Shown one piece after another: positions 25,119-33,289 of a DNA stretch of 64,000 nt. How positions within the stretch are numbered: position 1 is the stretch's first letter; every line of letters begins with the position of its first letter. This DNA comes from Deltaproteobacteria bacterium. GTDB taxonomy: Bacteria; Desulfobacterota; Desulfomonilia; UBA1062. The stretch covers positions 62,001 through 126,000 of the forward strand of contig JAHDKO010000079.1 of NCBI GenBank assembly GCA_018436855.1, given 5' to 3'. The notes under the pieces were generated by a model. It was not told the origin of the DNA, did not search any database, and saw only the letters and a program-made list of their open reading frames with translations. The position numbers and the translations under genes are program-made.

Positions 25119-26036
25119 ATGGAACTTTCCGATATCAAACGCGTTCTTATCCTCGGGGCCGGGACCATGGGCCAGCAGATCGGGTTTACCTGCGCCATGC
25201 ACGGCTACACCGTGGTGATATACGACCTCTCGGAGGAGATCCTGGACAAGGCCATCCGGCGCATGGAAAAGCTCGGGTCGTGGTTCGTCTCGGTGGGCAG
25301 GATCACTCCGGATCAGCTCGGCGAGATCATGGCGCGCATCGCCGGTACCACTGACCCGGCGCTTGCGGCCCGCGACGCGGACTTCATCAGCGAGTCCGTT
25401 CCCGAGGACCCGGCGATCAAGGCCCGTACGTTCAGCCGGTTCAACGAGCTCTGCCCGGAGCACACGATCTTTACCACCAACACCTCCATGCTGGTTCCCT
25501 CCATGATCGCGGAGGAAACCGGCAGGCCGGAGAGATTCGCGGCGCTGCATTTCCATGACGTCCGGATCTCCAACGTCGTGGACGTCATGCCCCATCCGGG
25601 CACCGCGCTCGAGGTGACCGAGCTCGTCAGCGGGTTCGCAAAGAGCATCGGCCAGATCGTGATCATGCTCAACCGGGAAAACAACGGCTACGTGTTCAAC
25701 ACCATGCTCTCGAGCCTGTTTTTCTCCTCGCTCACCCTGGCGTCGAAGGGCGTGGCCGCGATCGAGGACATCGACCGCTCATGGATGGGCGTCATGCACA
25801 CCCCGGTCGGTCCTTTCGGCATCATGGATCAGGTAGGGCTCTCCACGGTCCACACCATCACCGACTACTGGGCCAAAAAGACGGGCGATGCCCAGGCACA
25901 GGCGAACGCCGATTTTCTGAAAATCTATGTTGACAAGGGCCTGCTGGGCTTCAAGACCGGGGAGGGCTTCTATACGTATCCGAACCCTGCGTACGCCGAT
26001 CCGGGGTTTCTCAGCGGGGAGGTGAAGGCAAAGTAA
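25119..26036 (+). CDS. 3-hydroxyacyl-CoA dehydrogenase (HbdH family)
   Basis: A 305-residue NAD-dependent dehydrogenase. GAGTMG at residues 13-18 is the nucleotide motif. NTSMLVPSMIA and LHFHDVRISNVVDVMPHPGT cover the catalytic histidine region, although the usual LHFFNP is here LHFHDV. The C-terminal domain (NRENNGYVFNTM...GVMHTPVGPFGIMDQVGL) is standard. It oxidises 3-hydroxyacyl-CoA to 3-oxoacyl-CoA in beta-oxidation. The ATG at 25119 is chosen because GGAGGAG sits directly before it; a TTG 15 bases upstream is weaker. It is probably in the same transcription unit as the ferredoxin gene downstream. Confidence 0.88.
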   Translation: MELSDIKRVLILGAGTMGQQIGFTCAMHGYTVVIYDLSEEILDKAIRRMEKLGSWFVSVGRITPDQLGEIMARIAGTTDPALAARDADFISESVPEDPAIKARTFSRFNELCPEHTIFTTNTSMLVPSMIAEETGRPERFAALHFHDVRISNVVDVMPHPGTALEVTELVSGFAKSIGQIVIMLNRENNGYVFNTMLSSLFFSSLTLASKGVAAIEDIDRSWMGVMHTPVGPFGIMDQVGLSTVHTITDYWAKKTGDAQAQANADFLKIYVDKGLLGFKTGEGFYTYPNPAYADPGFLSGEVKAK

Positions 26037-26138
26037 AGACAGGGAGTTCGATCTGTCGAGCCCTTTCACGATCCGCACCACGGCGCCGGCACCTCAAGGG
26101 CAAAAAGGCATGAAGTACCTGTCGAAAAAGGAGGATTC

Positions 26139-26459
26139 ATGCAGAGGCGTCGGTTTGATCCGGATCTATGCCTGAAGTGCGGGACCGTGGACTGCATCAT
26201 GAGGTGCCAGTACATCCACCTGGAGCTGGACAGGGCAAAGGAGGAGCACGACCGCCTGGTTCGCGGTCGGATGTCCTCGATCCTGCACGAGTGCGTCACC
26301 TGCGGCAACTGCGTGGAGGCGTGCGCCATGGACAAGATCAAGGACAAGCTCGTGGACGTCTTCATCGCTGCGCGCCGGGACCTGGTGGAAGAGGGAAGGA
26401 TCCCGCCCGGGGTGCGCGATCTTGCAGAGGTCGTTTCCGCTTCCGCCGGAGACGCATAA
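26139..26459 (+). CDS. Small ferredoxin-like iron-sulfur protein, two clusters
   Basis: A 106-residue protein with two four-cysteine sets: Cys11, Cys14, Cys19 and Cys23 (CLKCGTVDC...C), and Cys52, Cys55, Cys58 and Cys62 (CVTCGNCVEAC). Each set could ligate a [4Fe-4S] cluster. The spacing of the first set is not that of classic 2[4Fe-4S] ferredoxins, and about 28 charged residues separate the two. A role as electron carrier for the fatty-acid genes upstream is plausible but unproven. The ATG at 26139 has AAGGAGG upstream. Confidence 0.7.
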   Translation: MQRRRFDPDLCLKCGTVDCIMRCQYIHLELDRAKEEHDRLVRGRMSSILHECVTCGNCVEACAMDKIKDKLVDVFIAARRDLVEEGRIPPGVRDLAEVVSASAGDA

Positions 26460-26910
26460 GCGAAAAAGCCCGGCTTGAAAAAAGCCACAGCCGGGAACGG
26501 CGAACAGGAAATCGATGCCCTGAATCCGGACCAGGGATTTTTCGAGCTCCAGGTCGGCATAGAAGGGATGCCCCTCCATGTCCAAGAGGGAAACAGACGA
26601 CAGGCATGCACGAGGCGCAGGATTATCTTCCTGAAATAACGCTCTGTTACTCCGCATTAAAAACAAAGAAAATCCCAGATAATCGAAGATAACATCAATG
26701 ATCGCTTCTCTATAGACGGAGACTGGGAAAAGATGTATAAAGAAGGTGTGAAAGGGCATCAAAGATTTGTTTTTGCAACAGTTTCAGAGTCAAGGGCACT
26801 ATCTCCAGTCGCCTCGATGGATCACCGGTTCATTTCCGTACCATTGCGTTTCCGGAACACCGATAGTTTCAAAAATCACCCGGAAAAATCAAGCACGAAG
26901 GAGTTGCACC
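26460..26910. other. 451-base intergenic region upstream of the PhaZ-like gene
   Basis: No gene is supported here. Near the start, CCCGGCT (26469-26475) pairs with AGCCGGG (26489-26495), a possible weak terminator for the ferredoxin unit. The second half is AT-richer and may carry the promoter of the next gene, but I cannot pick convincing boxes. Confidence 0.5.
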
Positions 26911-27987
26911 ATGAGTACACCTTATGCAGACCTTATGAAATTCTTTCAGACCGCATCCTCGCGCGGCAAACCCGAATTTATCACCCCGAACAGGAAAATA
27001 TATGAAGATCAAGCGGTTATATTGAGGAGATTCGATGAGGACCGCACAGGTGATCCGATCCTGATCGTTCCTCCCCAGGCCGGCCACCATTCCAGCATTT
27101 CTGATTATGCCCCGAACCAGAGCCTGGTGCAGACCTGTCTGCGGCATACGGCCCATCCGGTGTATGTCATCGAGTGGAAATCGAGCACCCTGAGCAGGAG
27201 AGATGAGACCATCGACGACCTGGTAAAGCAGACCATGATGTGCGTGAAGAAAGCGGGTTCTCCCGTGATCCTCGCGGGCCTGTGCCAGGGCGGGTGGCTC
27301 TCGGCCATCTATACCGCCCTGTTTCCTGACGACGTCCGCGGCCTCATGCTGGCGGCCGCACCCATCGACTTCGCGGCCGGCGGCGGGAAGATTCAGGATA
27401 TGGTCAACGCCCTGCCGCTCATGTACTATCAGCACCTCGTGGGATGCGGCGGGGGGAACATGTCGGGCGATCTCATGCTCATGGGATGGAAGATGATGAA
27501 CGCCTACGACCGGTTCGTCCGGGATTATCTGAACCTCTGGATCAATGTGCAAGACGAGAAATACCTGAAGAGGACCAGAAAGTTCAGCCGATGGTACGAG
27601 TATACCCAGGACATCTCCGGGCGGTGGTATCTTCAGGCCGTCGAAAAGCTCTTCAAGCAGAACAGGCTGATCAAGGGCACCCTGGAGGTGCTCTGTGAAT
27701 ACGTCGACCTGCAGAACATCTCGTGCCCCCTGGCGCTGCTCGCCGGCGAGAGGGACGATATCACCCTCGTGTCGCAGGTGCACAATCTCGAACACCATGC
27801 TTCGACGCCGGGGGATCAGATCTTCAAGGCCGTGATCCCTCAGGCGGGGCACATCTCTGTGTTCATGGGCAGAAGGGCACTGCAGCACGAATGGCCCTCA
27901 GCCCTGGCCTTTATCGACGAGGCCGCCTATGCGCCGGGAGCGAGGATCACCTCTGCTGATCTGGAGGAAATGGCGGTAAGCGCCTGA
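26911..27987 (+). CDS. PhaZ-like intracellular PHA depolymerase / PHA synthase-related hydrolase
   Basis: A 358-residue alpha/beta hydrolase. The nucleophile elbow GLCQGG holds Cys125, and DDIT and QAGHISVF supply the Asp and His. Several segments resemble intracellular PHB depolymerases of the Ralstonia PhaZ type, from memory: PQAGHHSSI near residue 55, the region around YEYTQDISGRWYLQ, and FMGRRALQHEW at the end. The nucleophile box itself (GxCxGG) is the synthase form. Depolymerase or thiolysis activity on PHA is the best guess; a synthase role is less likely. It opens the PHA island with AAGGAG eight bases upstream, and is convergent with phaR. Confidence 0.65.
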   Translation: MSTPYADLMKFFQTASSRGKPEFITPNRKIYEDQAVILRRFDEDRTGDPILIVPPQAGHHSSISDYAPNQSLVQTCLRHTAHPVYVIEWKSSTLSRRDETIDDLVKQTMMCVKKAGSPVILAGLCQGGWLSAIYTALFPDDVRGLMLAAAPIDFAAGGGKIQDMVNALPLMYYQHLVGCGGGNMSGDLMLMGWKMMNAYDRFVRDYLNLWINVQDEKYLKRTRKFSRWYEYTQDISGRWYLQAVEKLFKQNRLIKGTLEVLCEYVDLQNISCPLALLAGERDDITLVSQVHNLEHHASTPGDQIFKAVIPQAGHISVFMGRRALQHEWPSALAFIDEAAYAPGARITSADLEEMAVSA

Positions 27988-28015
27988 AAACCGGACCCTT
28001 GTGCAGGTGCTGTCT

Positions 28016-28486
28016 CTAGTCCTTGTCTTTTTTCGTCCCCGGTGAATCCGGGGGCGGGCCGAAGAGGTTCTGAAATCGGGTGAGCCCCGAGAGGGTCTTG
28101 TGAGCCATGTCCGAATAGTTGAGCTGCATGTCGACCCATTTGCTGAACTGTTCGTCCATGGCTTTCTTGAACTGGATGTATCCGTGAATGGTCTGCTCCA
28201 GGTATTTCTGAAAAAACTCCTGGAGCAGATCCTCGCCGTAGCGGATGATCAGATGGAGGAGCTCCGCCGGCAGCAGCGCGTTCTTTCTCCGCGCCTGTTC
28301 CAGAACGATCTGCGTGAGGATGAACGCGGTCACGTCCTCCTGCGTCTTCGCATCGACGACCTCGACGTCCACACCCTGTTTGATGATGTCGGCAACCTGG
28401 CTCAGGGTGACATAGGCGCTCCGTCTCGTGTCATACAGACGCCGGTTCCCGTATTTTTTTAAGAGCAGCTTTTCTCTGTCAGCCAT
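28016..28486 (-). CDS. phaR: PHA synthesis repressor PhaR
   Basis: A 156-residue protein with the PHB/PHA accumulation regulator domain at the N-terminus (LLLKKYGNRRLYDTRRSAYV, then VVDAKTQEDVTAFIL). A helical C-terminal half follows, with the hydrophobic stretches of the family. PhaR represses phasin genes and binds PHA granules, releasing DNA when polymer is made. The ATG at 28486 fits the family start; upstream in-frame starts would add 41 basic residues. It is divergent from the first phasin gene, whose promoter carries a TTGC-N3-GCAA site, a good candidate PhaR target. Confidence 0.85.
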   Translation of the reverse strand: MADREKLLLKKYGNRRLYDTRRSAYVTLSQVADIIKQGVDVEVVDAKTQEDVTAFILTQIVLEQARRKNALLPAELLHLIIRYGEDLLQEFFQKYLEQTIHGYIQFKKAMDEQFSKWVDMQLNYSDMAHKTLSGLTRFQNLFGPPPDSPGTKKDKD

Positions 28487-28749
28487 CTTGACCACCCGGA
28501 CCGCCTTTCCCCGGAGGTAAAGAGGTCGCTGTCCGGCCTCCTTGACACCGGTGCGGCGGTTTTCCTTCCACACACGATACACGCACTTCATAACACAAGC
28601 CGAAGACAAAAGCCATAATGAATGTTACATCGCAACAAATGCCCTCATTCGATCACAAACTAAAAACTGTCTATAATCATAATAAGCATATAAATATATA
28701 GAAAATAAATGGCATTATATGCAAGCGTAGAATCGTTGGTTCCAGCATG

Positions 28750-28760
28750 TTGCATTGCAA
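28750..28760. promoter_or_regulatory. Candidate PhaR binding site upstream of the phasin genes
   Basis: TTGCATTGCAA is a perfect 11-base palindrome nine bases before the phasin -35 box. PhaR sites in other bacteria are dyads of the form TGC-N-GCA, which this matches. Confidence 0.5.
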
Positions 28761-28768
28761 AAAATATC

Positions 28769-28796
28769 TTGACAAATGACCGGAGGACCCTATTAT
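28769..28796 (+). promoter_or_regulatory. Strong sigma70 promoter of the phasin operon
   Basis: TTGACA (28769-28774), a 16-base spacer and TATTAT (28791-28796) lie 43 bases before the first phasin ATG, leaving room for a leader with GGGAGGAG. Confidence 0.65.
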
Positions 28797-28839
28797 TGGT
28801 TTGAGATTAATGCTTTCAAAGGAAAGGGAGGAGTGAATC

Positions 28840-29115
28840 ATGGATATGAAAACCATGGCCCTACAGATGGTTGATCTGCAAAAAGCTGCCTTCGACAACG
28901 GTTATGAAACCATTGTCACTCTGCAGGAGCAGGCCGAGAAGGTGCTTGATGCGTTCATGGACCAGACAGGCTGGTATCCTGCCGAGGGCAAGGGCGCTCT
29001 GCTCGAATGGATGAATATGTACAAGAAGGGCAGGGATGATTTCAAGAAAGCGATAGACGATGGGTTCGATCAACTCGAAGGATATATCTCCTCTTCACTG
29101 GCAGTTGTGCATTAG
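28840..29115 (+). CDS. Phasin-like granule protein, 91 residues (copy 1)
   Basis: An all-helical 91-residue protein. It shares with two downstream paralogues the pattern LQKAAFDN, EQAEKV, W-x-P, a tryptophan seven to eight residues later, and YKKGRDDFKKAID. Amphipathic helical proteins of this size in PHA islands coat polymer granules. The strong promoter and PhaR-type site upstream support that role. It has no signal peptide. Copy 2 starts 45 bases after its stop. Confidence 0.7.
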   Translation: MDMKTMALQMVDLQKAAFDNGYETIVTLQEQAEKVLDAFMDQTGWYPAEGKGALLEWMNMYKKGRDDFKKAIDDGFDQLEGYISSSLAVVH

Positions 29116-29159
29116 GCGCGGTGCCCGAACGCGGAGAAGAGAGAAAAGGGGGATCGGAG

Positions 29160-29573
29160 ATGGATCAGAAAACCATGGTAAAGCAGGCCTTTGACTTTCA
29201 GAAAGCCGCCTTGGACAACGTATACAGGAATCTGGTCGCCATGCAGGATCAGGCCGAGAAGTCGGTCAGCCTGTTTCTGGACAGGGTTCCCTGGATGCCC
29301 GAAGAAAGCAGGCAGATCATCATGGAATGGGGGAACATGTACAAAAAAGGCAGGGACGATCTCAAGAGGGTGATGGACGACGGGTATGACAAAATGGAAT
29401 CGTATCTCGTATCCACCGCCGAGGCAACCCAGAGGGTCGCGAGACAGGTTCATGAGACGGGGCAGAAGGCCGCGCAGCAGGCCCAGCAGACAACCCGACG
29501 TGCTTCTCAGCAGGCATCCAGAACCGCATCTGAGACGAGAAGGGCTGCCGCGAAGAGTATGGAAAAACAGTGA
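29160..29573 (+). CDS. Phasin-like protein with basic Ala/Gln/Arg-rich tail (copy 2)
   Basis: A 137-residue paralogue of copy 1: the first 90 residues carry FDFQKAALDN, QAEKS, W-M-P and YKKGRDDLKR. The last 45 residues form a low-complexity tail of QQ, RR and AAA repeats (AAQQAQQTTRRASQQASRT) with net positive charge. Phasins with basic tails, such as PhaF and PhaM, bind DNA and tie granules to the nucleoid, so a segregation role is possible. The ATG at 29160 follows AGGGGG by seven bases. Confidence 0.7.
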   Translation: MDQKTMVKQAFDFQKAALDNVYRNLVAMQDQAEKSVSLFLDRVPWMPEESRQIIMEWGNMYKKGRDDLKRVMDDGYDKMESYLVSTAEATQRVARQVHETGQKAAQQAQQTTRRASQQASRTASETRRAAAKSMEKQ

Positions 29574-30197
29574 AAAAATCTGGAGCATTGCGGCTCAGAA
29601 GAAAGTGGCGGAAGCTCGGTGCCGTGCCAGCAGGCCGGGGTATGCGGGCGCCATGATCTCCTGTCCGGATATTACAAAGGGGCCGTGCTCAACGGTTTCT
29701 GGTTTCAATGGCTGCTGTCTGTCCTGATCAGGGCGAAAAAGGGGGAAATATCATGGAATATCAGACTTTTCTTCGTGAAGGAGAAGGTCTGTGTTTCATA
29801 CCGGGTGAAAAAAACCGCGGATGCCGCTGTCAAGGCCGTGCTGGGGATCAATCATGTGGGAAAGCATGTTTTATGAAAAGTGGCGCTCGTTTATTCATGA
29901 AGCCTGATGACTCTGCCTGATCATATGGCCTTTGGAGAAATTAGCCGCCGGTTCGATCGAGGAAACGGCCGGTGAGATGCGGAGCCCACCGCCCGGGAGA
30001 GTGCCGAACTTGAAAGAATCGGCCTGGTTCGTATTATTCAAGAAGGTATCTGATGGTGAGTTCGTGAATACGTTGTATCCACGGTAGCCGGAAGGCTTTG
30101 TCTTAAGGACGATGAGACATGCTGTTTTGTAAGGAAAAAGGGCTCTCGCGGGGGCATCTCTTAACAGGAACGAGAAAATCCGGAAGGAGGAAAGGGC
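29574..30197. other. 624-base spacer between phasin-like genes
   Basis: Apart from a possible 55-codon frame (29753-29920) I see no gene. CTTGAA (30009-30014) and TTCAAG (30037-30042) form a loose inverted repeat. The region may carry a separate promoter for the third phasin. Confidence 0.45.
29753..29920 (+). CDS. Possible 55-residue cysteine-rich small protein
   Basis: An ATG with GGGGGA six bases upstream opens 55 codons with five cysteines, including CRC and SCGKAC. I recognise no family. A second frame over the same bases (TADAAVKAVLGINHVGK) also reads smoothly, which hints at a frameshifted remnant rather than an intact gene. Confidence 0.25.
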   Translation: MEYQTFLREGEGLCFIPGEKNRGCRCQGRAGDQSCGKACFMKSGARLFMKPDDSA

Positions 30198-30473
30198 ATG
30201 GACCAGAAACAGGCGGTAAGGCAGATGATCGATTTTCAGAAGGCTTCCTTTGACAACAGCTTCAGTGCAATGGTGATGATCCAGGAGCAGGCGGAGAAAA
30301 TGGCAAAAACCTTTCTCGACCAGGCGAACTGGCTGCCTGATGACGGCAAGGGCGTGCTGAATCAATGGATCGGCGCGTACAAAAAGGGGAGGGACGAGTT
30401 CAAGAAATCCGTGGACGAAAACTTTCAGAAGGTGGACGAATATTTCGGCACATCGGAAAAAGAGAAGAAGTAA
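30198..30473 (+). CDS. Phasin-like granule protein, 91 residues (copy 3)
   Basis: A 91-residue paralogue of the two upstream proteins: IDFQKASFDN, QEQAEKMAKTFLDQ, W-L-P, YKKGRDEFKKSVDENF. It ends in a lysine-rich SEKEKK. A strong GGAAGGAGGAAAGG site precedes the ATG. It lies 35 bases before the second PhaC-like gene, so it is probably co-transcribed with that synthase pair. Confidence 0.7.
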   Translation: MDQKQAVRQMIDFQKASFDNSFSAMVMIQEQAEKMAKTFLDQANWLPDDGKGVLNQWIGAYKKGRDEFKKSVDENFQKVDEYFGTSEKEKK

Positions 30474-30508
30474 GTGACCTCGATGCGGTCGCTCCACAGG
30501 AGAGAAGA

Positions 30509-32074
30509 ATGTTTTCGAACGAGGCGCGAAGCCTTGACGATCAGGTCTTCCCGATAGAGACACTCGAGCGTGTCGGCGACATATCGGAAAAGGTGTGGGA
30601 TGCCTCCCTGGCGCAGGCAAGAGATTCTCAGGTCTATCTCAACGGTCTGCTGCGGTATTTTCATGACTTTATCGATGCCTTCGTCATTTCTCTGAGCTAT
30701 TTCCAGGACGTGGAAAGCCGGAGGATTCTGGAATATCCACCAGCTCAGACCATCCAGGATTATACCAAGCTGCTTCTCCTGAACCAGCAGCTTGCCCTGA
30801 GGGCACTGAAGTCCAGCATCTCCACGGTAGGGCAGTATTATATCCCCCGATACCACGAGATCACCGACTCCTGGCTCAACACCGTCCTTTTCCGGGACGG
30901 CAGAGATATCGCCGAGCTGTCCTCCGAGCGGGAAAGGCTCATGGAAAAGGTCGTGTACGAGTATCCCGAGGCCATACGCAATATCCGGAGCGAGTACGGG
31001 TTTCATTTCGATCAGGCGGGATACCGCAAGGCCGGTGAGACGGATCGGTTCCTGCTCTATCAGGTGCTCCCTTCCCATGGAGACGTCTCGGTCAGGCAGG
31101 ACGCGAAACCGGTGATCGTCATCCCCCCGTTCGTTTTGGGGACCAATATCCTCGCATTTCTTCCCGGCGAAAACAAGAGCTTCGTGCATGCCTTTGCCAA
31201 CAAGGGGATCCCGACCTACGTCCGCATCGCCAAGAATATCTGGACAACCCCTGCCTTTCAGGTCATGACCGCCGAGGATGACGTGCGGGATATCGGCTCT
31301 TTCGCCGAGATCGTAAAGAACAGCCATGGAAAACAGGTAACCCTGTGCGGATACTGCCAGGGCGGTTTCACCTCCCTGTGCGGACTTCTCTCGGGCGAAC
31401 TCGATGGTTTGGTGGATACCCTTATCACCTGTGTCTCGCCCATGGACGGGACCAGGAGCCCGGGGCTCGCCAACTTTCTGCACAACCTCCCGCCCCGGTT
31501 CAACGATCTCGCCTATGGAACGAAAACACTTCCGAATGGGAACAAGGTCGGCGACGGCAAGCTGATGGGATGGGTCTACAAGCTCAGGGCCATTGACGAC
31601 GAATTCCCGCTCATCAGCTTCTACCGGGACATGGTGATGCTCTCCACCAACGGCAGGCCGAGGGAGAAGTTCAACAAGACGGCGCTGGCCATCAACTACT
31701 GGCTCTCGTATGAGCGGACCGATCTTCCCCTGGAGATCACCAAGATGAGCTTCCGGTCGTACAACATACCCATCACGAGCGACGGAACGCTGCCGGTGCT
31801 GCTTTTCGGCAGAAAGCTCAACCTCCACCGCATGCAGGACAAAGGCTACCGCTGGCTCATCTGCTATGGGGAGCGCGATGATCTGGTGGAGAAGGAAACC
31901 GCACTCGCGCCTCAGGATTTCATCGATGTGGAGGTGACCGGATTTCCGAAGGGGCACCTTGCCATAGCCACGTCCTGGTCCAATCCGAAGTCGGAGTTTT
32001 CGCTGGATAAGCGTTTCGGCGAGAACAATGTCCGTGGTCCGGTTTTGTTTCAGCTGGAGATCGACCAGTCATAA
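30509..32074 (+). CDS. Divergent PHA synthase-like protein (PhaC-type)
   Basis: A 521-residue alpha/beta hydrolase. The synthase-type elbow CGYCQGGF places the nucleophile at Cys283; the Asp is in GERDDLV and the His in KGHLAIA. The first 150 residues are helical and form a long N-terminal extension, as in class I and II synthases. The next gene looks like a PhaE subunit, as in class III. It would polymerise 3-hydroxyacyl-CoA into PHA, or act on the polymer. It is clearly distinct from the class III PhaC at 34.3-35.5 kb. The ATG at 30509 has AGGAGAG upstream. Confidence 0.7.
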   Translation: MFSNEARSLDDQVFPIETLERVGDISEKVWDASLAQARDSQVYLNGLLRYFHDFIDAFVISLSYFQDVESRRILEYPPAQTIQDYTKLLLLNQQLALRALKSSISTVGQYYIPRYHEITDSWLNTVLFRDGRDIAELSSERERLMEKVVYEYPEAIRNIRSEYGFHFDQAGYRKAGETDRFLLYQVLPSHGDVSVRQDAKPVIVIPPFVLGTNILAFLPGENKSFVHAFANKGIPTYVRIAKNIWTTPAFQVMTAEDDVRDIGSFAEIVKNSHGKQVTLCGYCQGGFTSLCGLLSGELDGLVDTLITCVSPMDGTRSPGLANFLHNLPPRFNDLAYGTKTLPNGNKVGDGKLMGWVYKLRAIDDEFPLISFYRDMVMLSTNGRPREKFNKTALAINYWLSYERTDLPLEITKMSFRSYNIPITSDGTLPVLLFGRKLNLHRMQDKGYRWLICYGERDDLVEKETALAPQDFIDVEVTGFPKGHLAIATSWSNPKSEFSLDKRFGENNVRGPVLFQLEIDQS

Positions 32075-32090
32075 ATAAAGGGGGACGAGT

Positions 32091-32663
32091 ATGGATACGC
32101 AGGCGCTTGAGCTCTGGGGAAACACCTTCCTGAACGCTGCACGGGGACAGAAGCTCATGGAGGAGTATTCGCGGATGATGACCGAGGGACTCGGGAGCTT
32201 TCAGGATATGTTCGGGATGTTCCACAAGTGGTGGGGCATTGATTTTCTCTTCCAGGAAATCCCCGGATACTTCACCGCCTACCTCAAGGCGGCGGAAGAT
32301 TTTCAGAAGATGTTCATGGGAGGGATTTTTTCCCTGATGAGCAATCCTATGGGCTTCTCTTCTCCCGGGAGTTACCAGGCCTTGCTGAGGGATTACGAGG
32401 AGCTCAGGGAAAAAACCCAGCGCCAGGAAGAAGACATTCGTCGTCTCCGCGCCATCCTGGACGAGAAGCTCTCTGCGCAGGGCGAGGGGATCACGGCTTT
32501 TCAGAATCTGATGAAAAATCAGGCCCAGCAGTTCCAGGACATGATGGTCAACTTTTCGAAGCTCTTCAGCCAGGCTGGGAGCACGGAGGCCGCAGGCGGG
32601 CAGGACAAGCAGGCCCGTGAGCCTGCCCCGAAAAAGAGATCCCCTTCGAAACGCAAGACATAA
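32091..32663 (+). CDS. PhaE-like accessory subunit of the second synthase
   Basis: A 190-residue protein. It has an N-terminal aromatic, helical half (W-G-N, FHKWWGIDFLFQEIPGYF), then a heptad-rich coiled coil (about residues 100-135, LREKTQRQEEDIRRLRAILDE), and a basic tail ending in KRSPSKRKT. PhaE subunits of class III synthases share a C-terminal coiled coil that binds PhaC. The gene follows the PhaC-like gene by 16 bases with GGGGGACGAG upstream. The basic tail might contact DNA or granules. Similarity to PhaE is by layout, so confidence is moderate. Confidence 0.55.
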   Translation: MDTQALELWGNTFLNAARGQKLMEEYSRMMTEGLGSFQDMFGMFHKWWGIDFLFQEIPGYFTAYLKAAEDFQKMFMGGIFSLMSNPMGFSSPGSYQALLRDYEELREKTQRQEEDIRRLRAILDEKLSAQGEGITAFQNLMKNQAQQFQDMMVNFSKLFSQAGSTEAAGGQDKQAREPAPKKRSPSKRKT

Positions 32664-32761
32664 ACCCGCCGCGGAAACCCGGTGACATTCATCTGGCCGG
32701 CCTTCCCATCGGACACGTCGATTCGCTGCCTGCTGCGGGCAGTTCGCACTCCGGGGGCCGT

Positions 32762-33193
32762 CTACTGCTTGGGGGCCTTGGGGGGGCTCACCAGGGCCTG
32801 CCCGTCCAGCACCGTTTCCTGGTTCTGATTTCTGCAGGTGGTCTTAAGCACGACGCGATTCTTCTCCAGGTGCATCTCCGCCACCTCCACCCGGGCGGTA
32901 ATCGTGTCACCGATTCGGACAGGTGCCAAGAAATTGAGCTCCTGCCGGATATATATGGTGCCCGGCCCCGGAAGCTGCATACCGATTGTCGCGGAAATGA
33001 ATCCGGCCTGGAGGATCCCGTGGGCTATCCGGGTCTTGAAAAAGGTGTTTTTTGCATATTCCTCGTTGATATGGGCCGGGTTGAGATCGCCGGTGACGCC
33101 GGCAAACAGATAGATATCAGCCTCAGAGATCGTTTTCGCGAATTCCGCAAAATCCCCGATCTTCAGTTCCGACATGGTTTTTCCCGTGGGCAT
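32762..33193 (-). CDS. phaJ: (R)-specific enoyl-CoA hydratase, MaoC/PhaJ-like
   Basis: A 143-residue hot-dog fold protein. The (R)-hydratase motif appears as GDLNPAHINEEYA with catalytic Asp36 and His41. PhaJ hydrates 2-enoyl-CoA from beta-oxidation to (R)-3-hydroxyacyl-CoA, the direct monomer for PHA synthase. It is last in the minus-strand run phaE-phaC-GAF-phaJ. The ATG at 33193 has GGAGAG six bases upstream. It connects the beta-oxidation genes at 20-26 kb with polymer synthesis. Confidence 0.8.
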   Translation of the reverse strand: MPTGKTMSELKIGDFAEFAKTISEADIYLFAGVTGDLNPAHINEEYAKNTFFKTRIAHGILQAGFISATIGMQLPGPGTIYIRQELNFLAPVRIGDTITARVEVAEMHLEKNRVVLKTTCRNQNQETVLDGQALVSPPKAPKQ

Positions 33194-33289
33194 AGGGCTC
33201 TCCTTTTTTTGTCGATCGACCCCTCATCAACTTGTTACGCGGCAAGGGGGTGAACGGGATGAGGTCGTGCGATCCCGCTGTCTGCCGTG

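Noticed and set aside
26469-26495. CCCGGCT/AGCCGGG hairpin as a firm terminator
   Set aside because: The loop is 13 bases and no T run follows, so it is only mentioned in the spacer description.
26166-26762. 198-codon minus-strand frame over the ferredoxin gene and the following spacer
   Set aside because: The part outside the ferredoxin gene looks partly protein-like, but there is no family match or ribosome site, and the rest is a shadow of the cysteine-rich gene.
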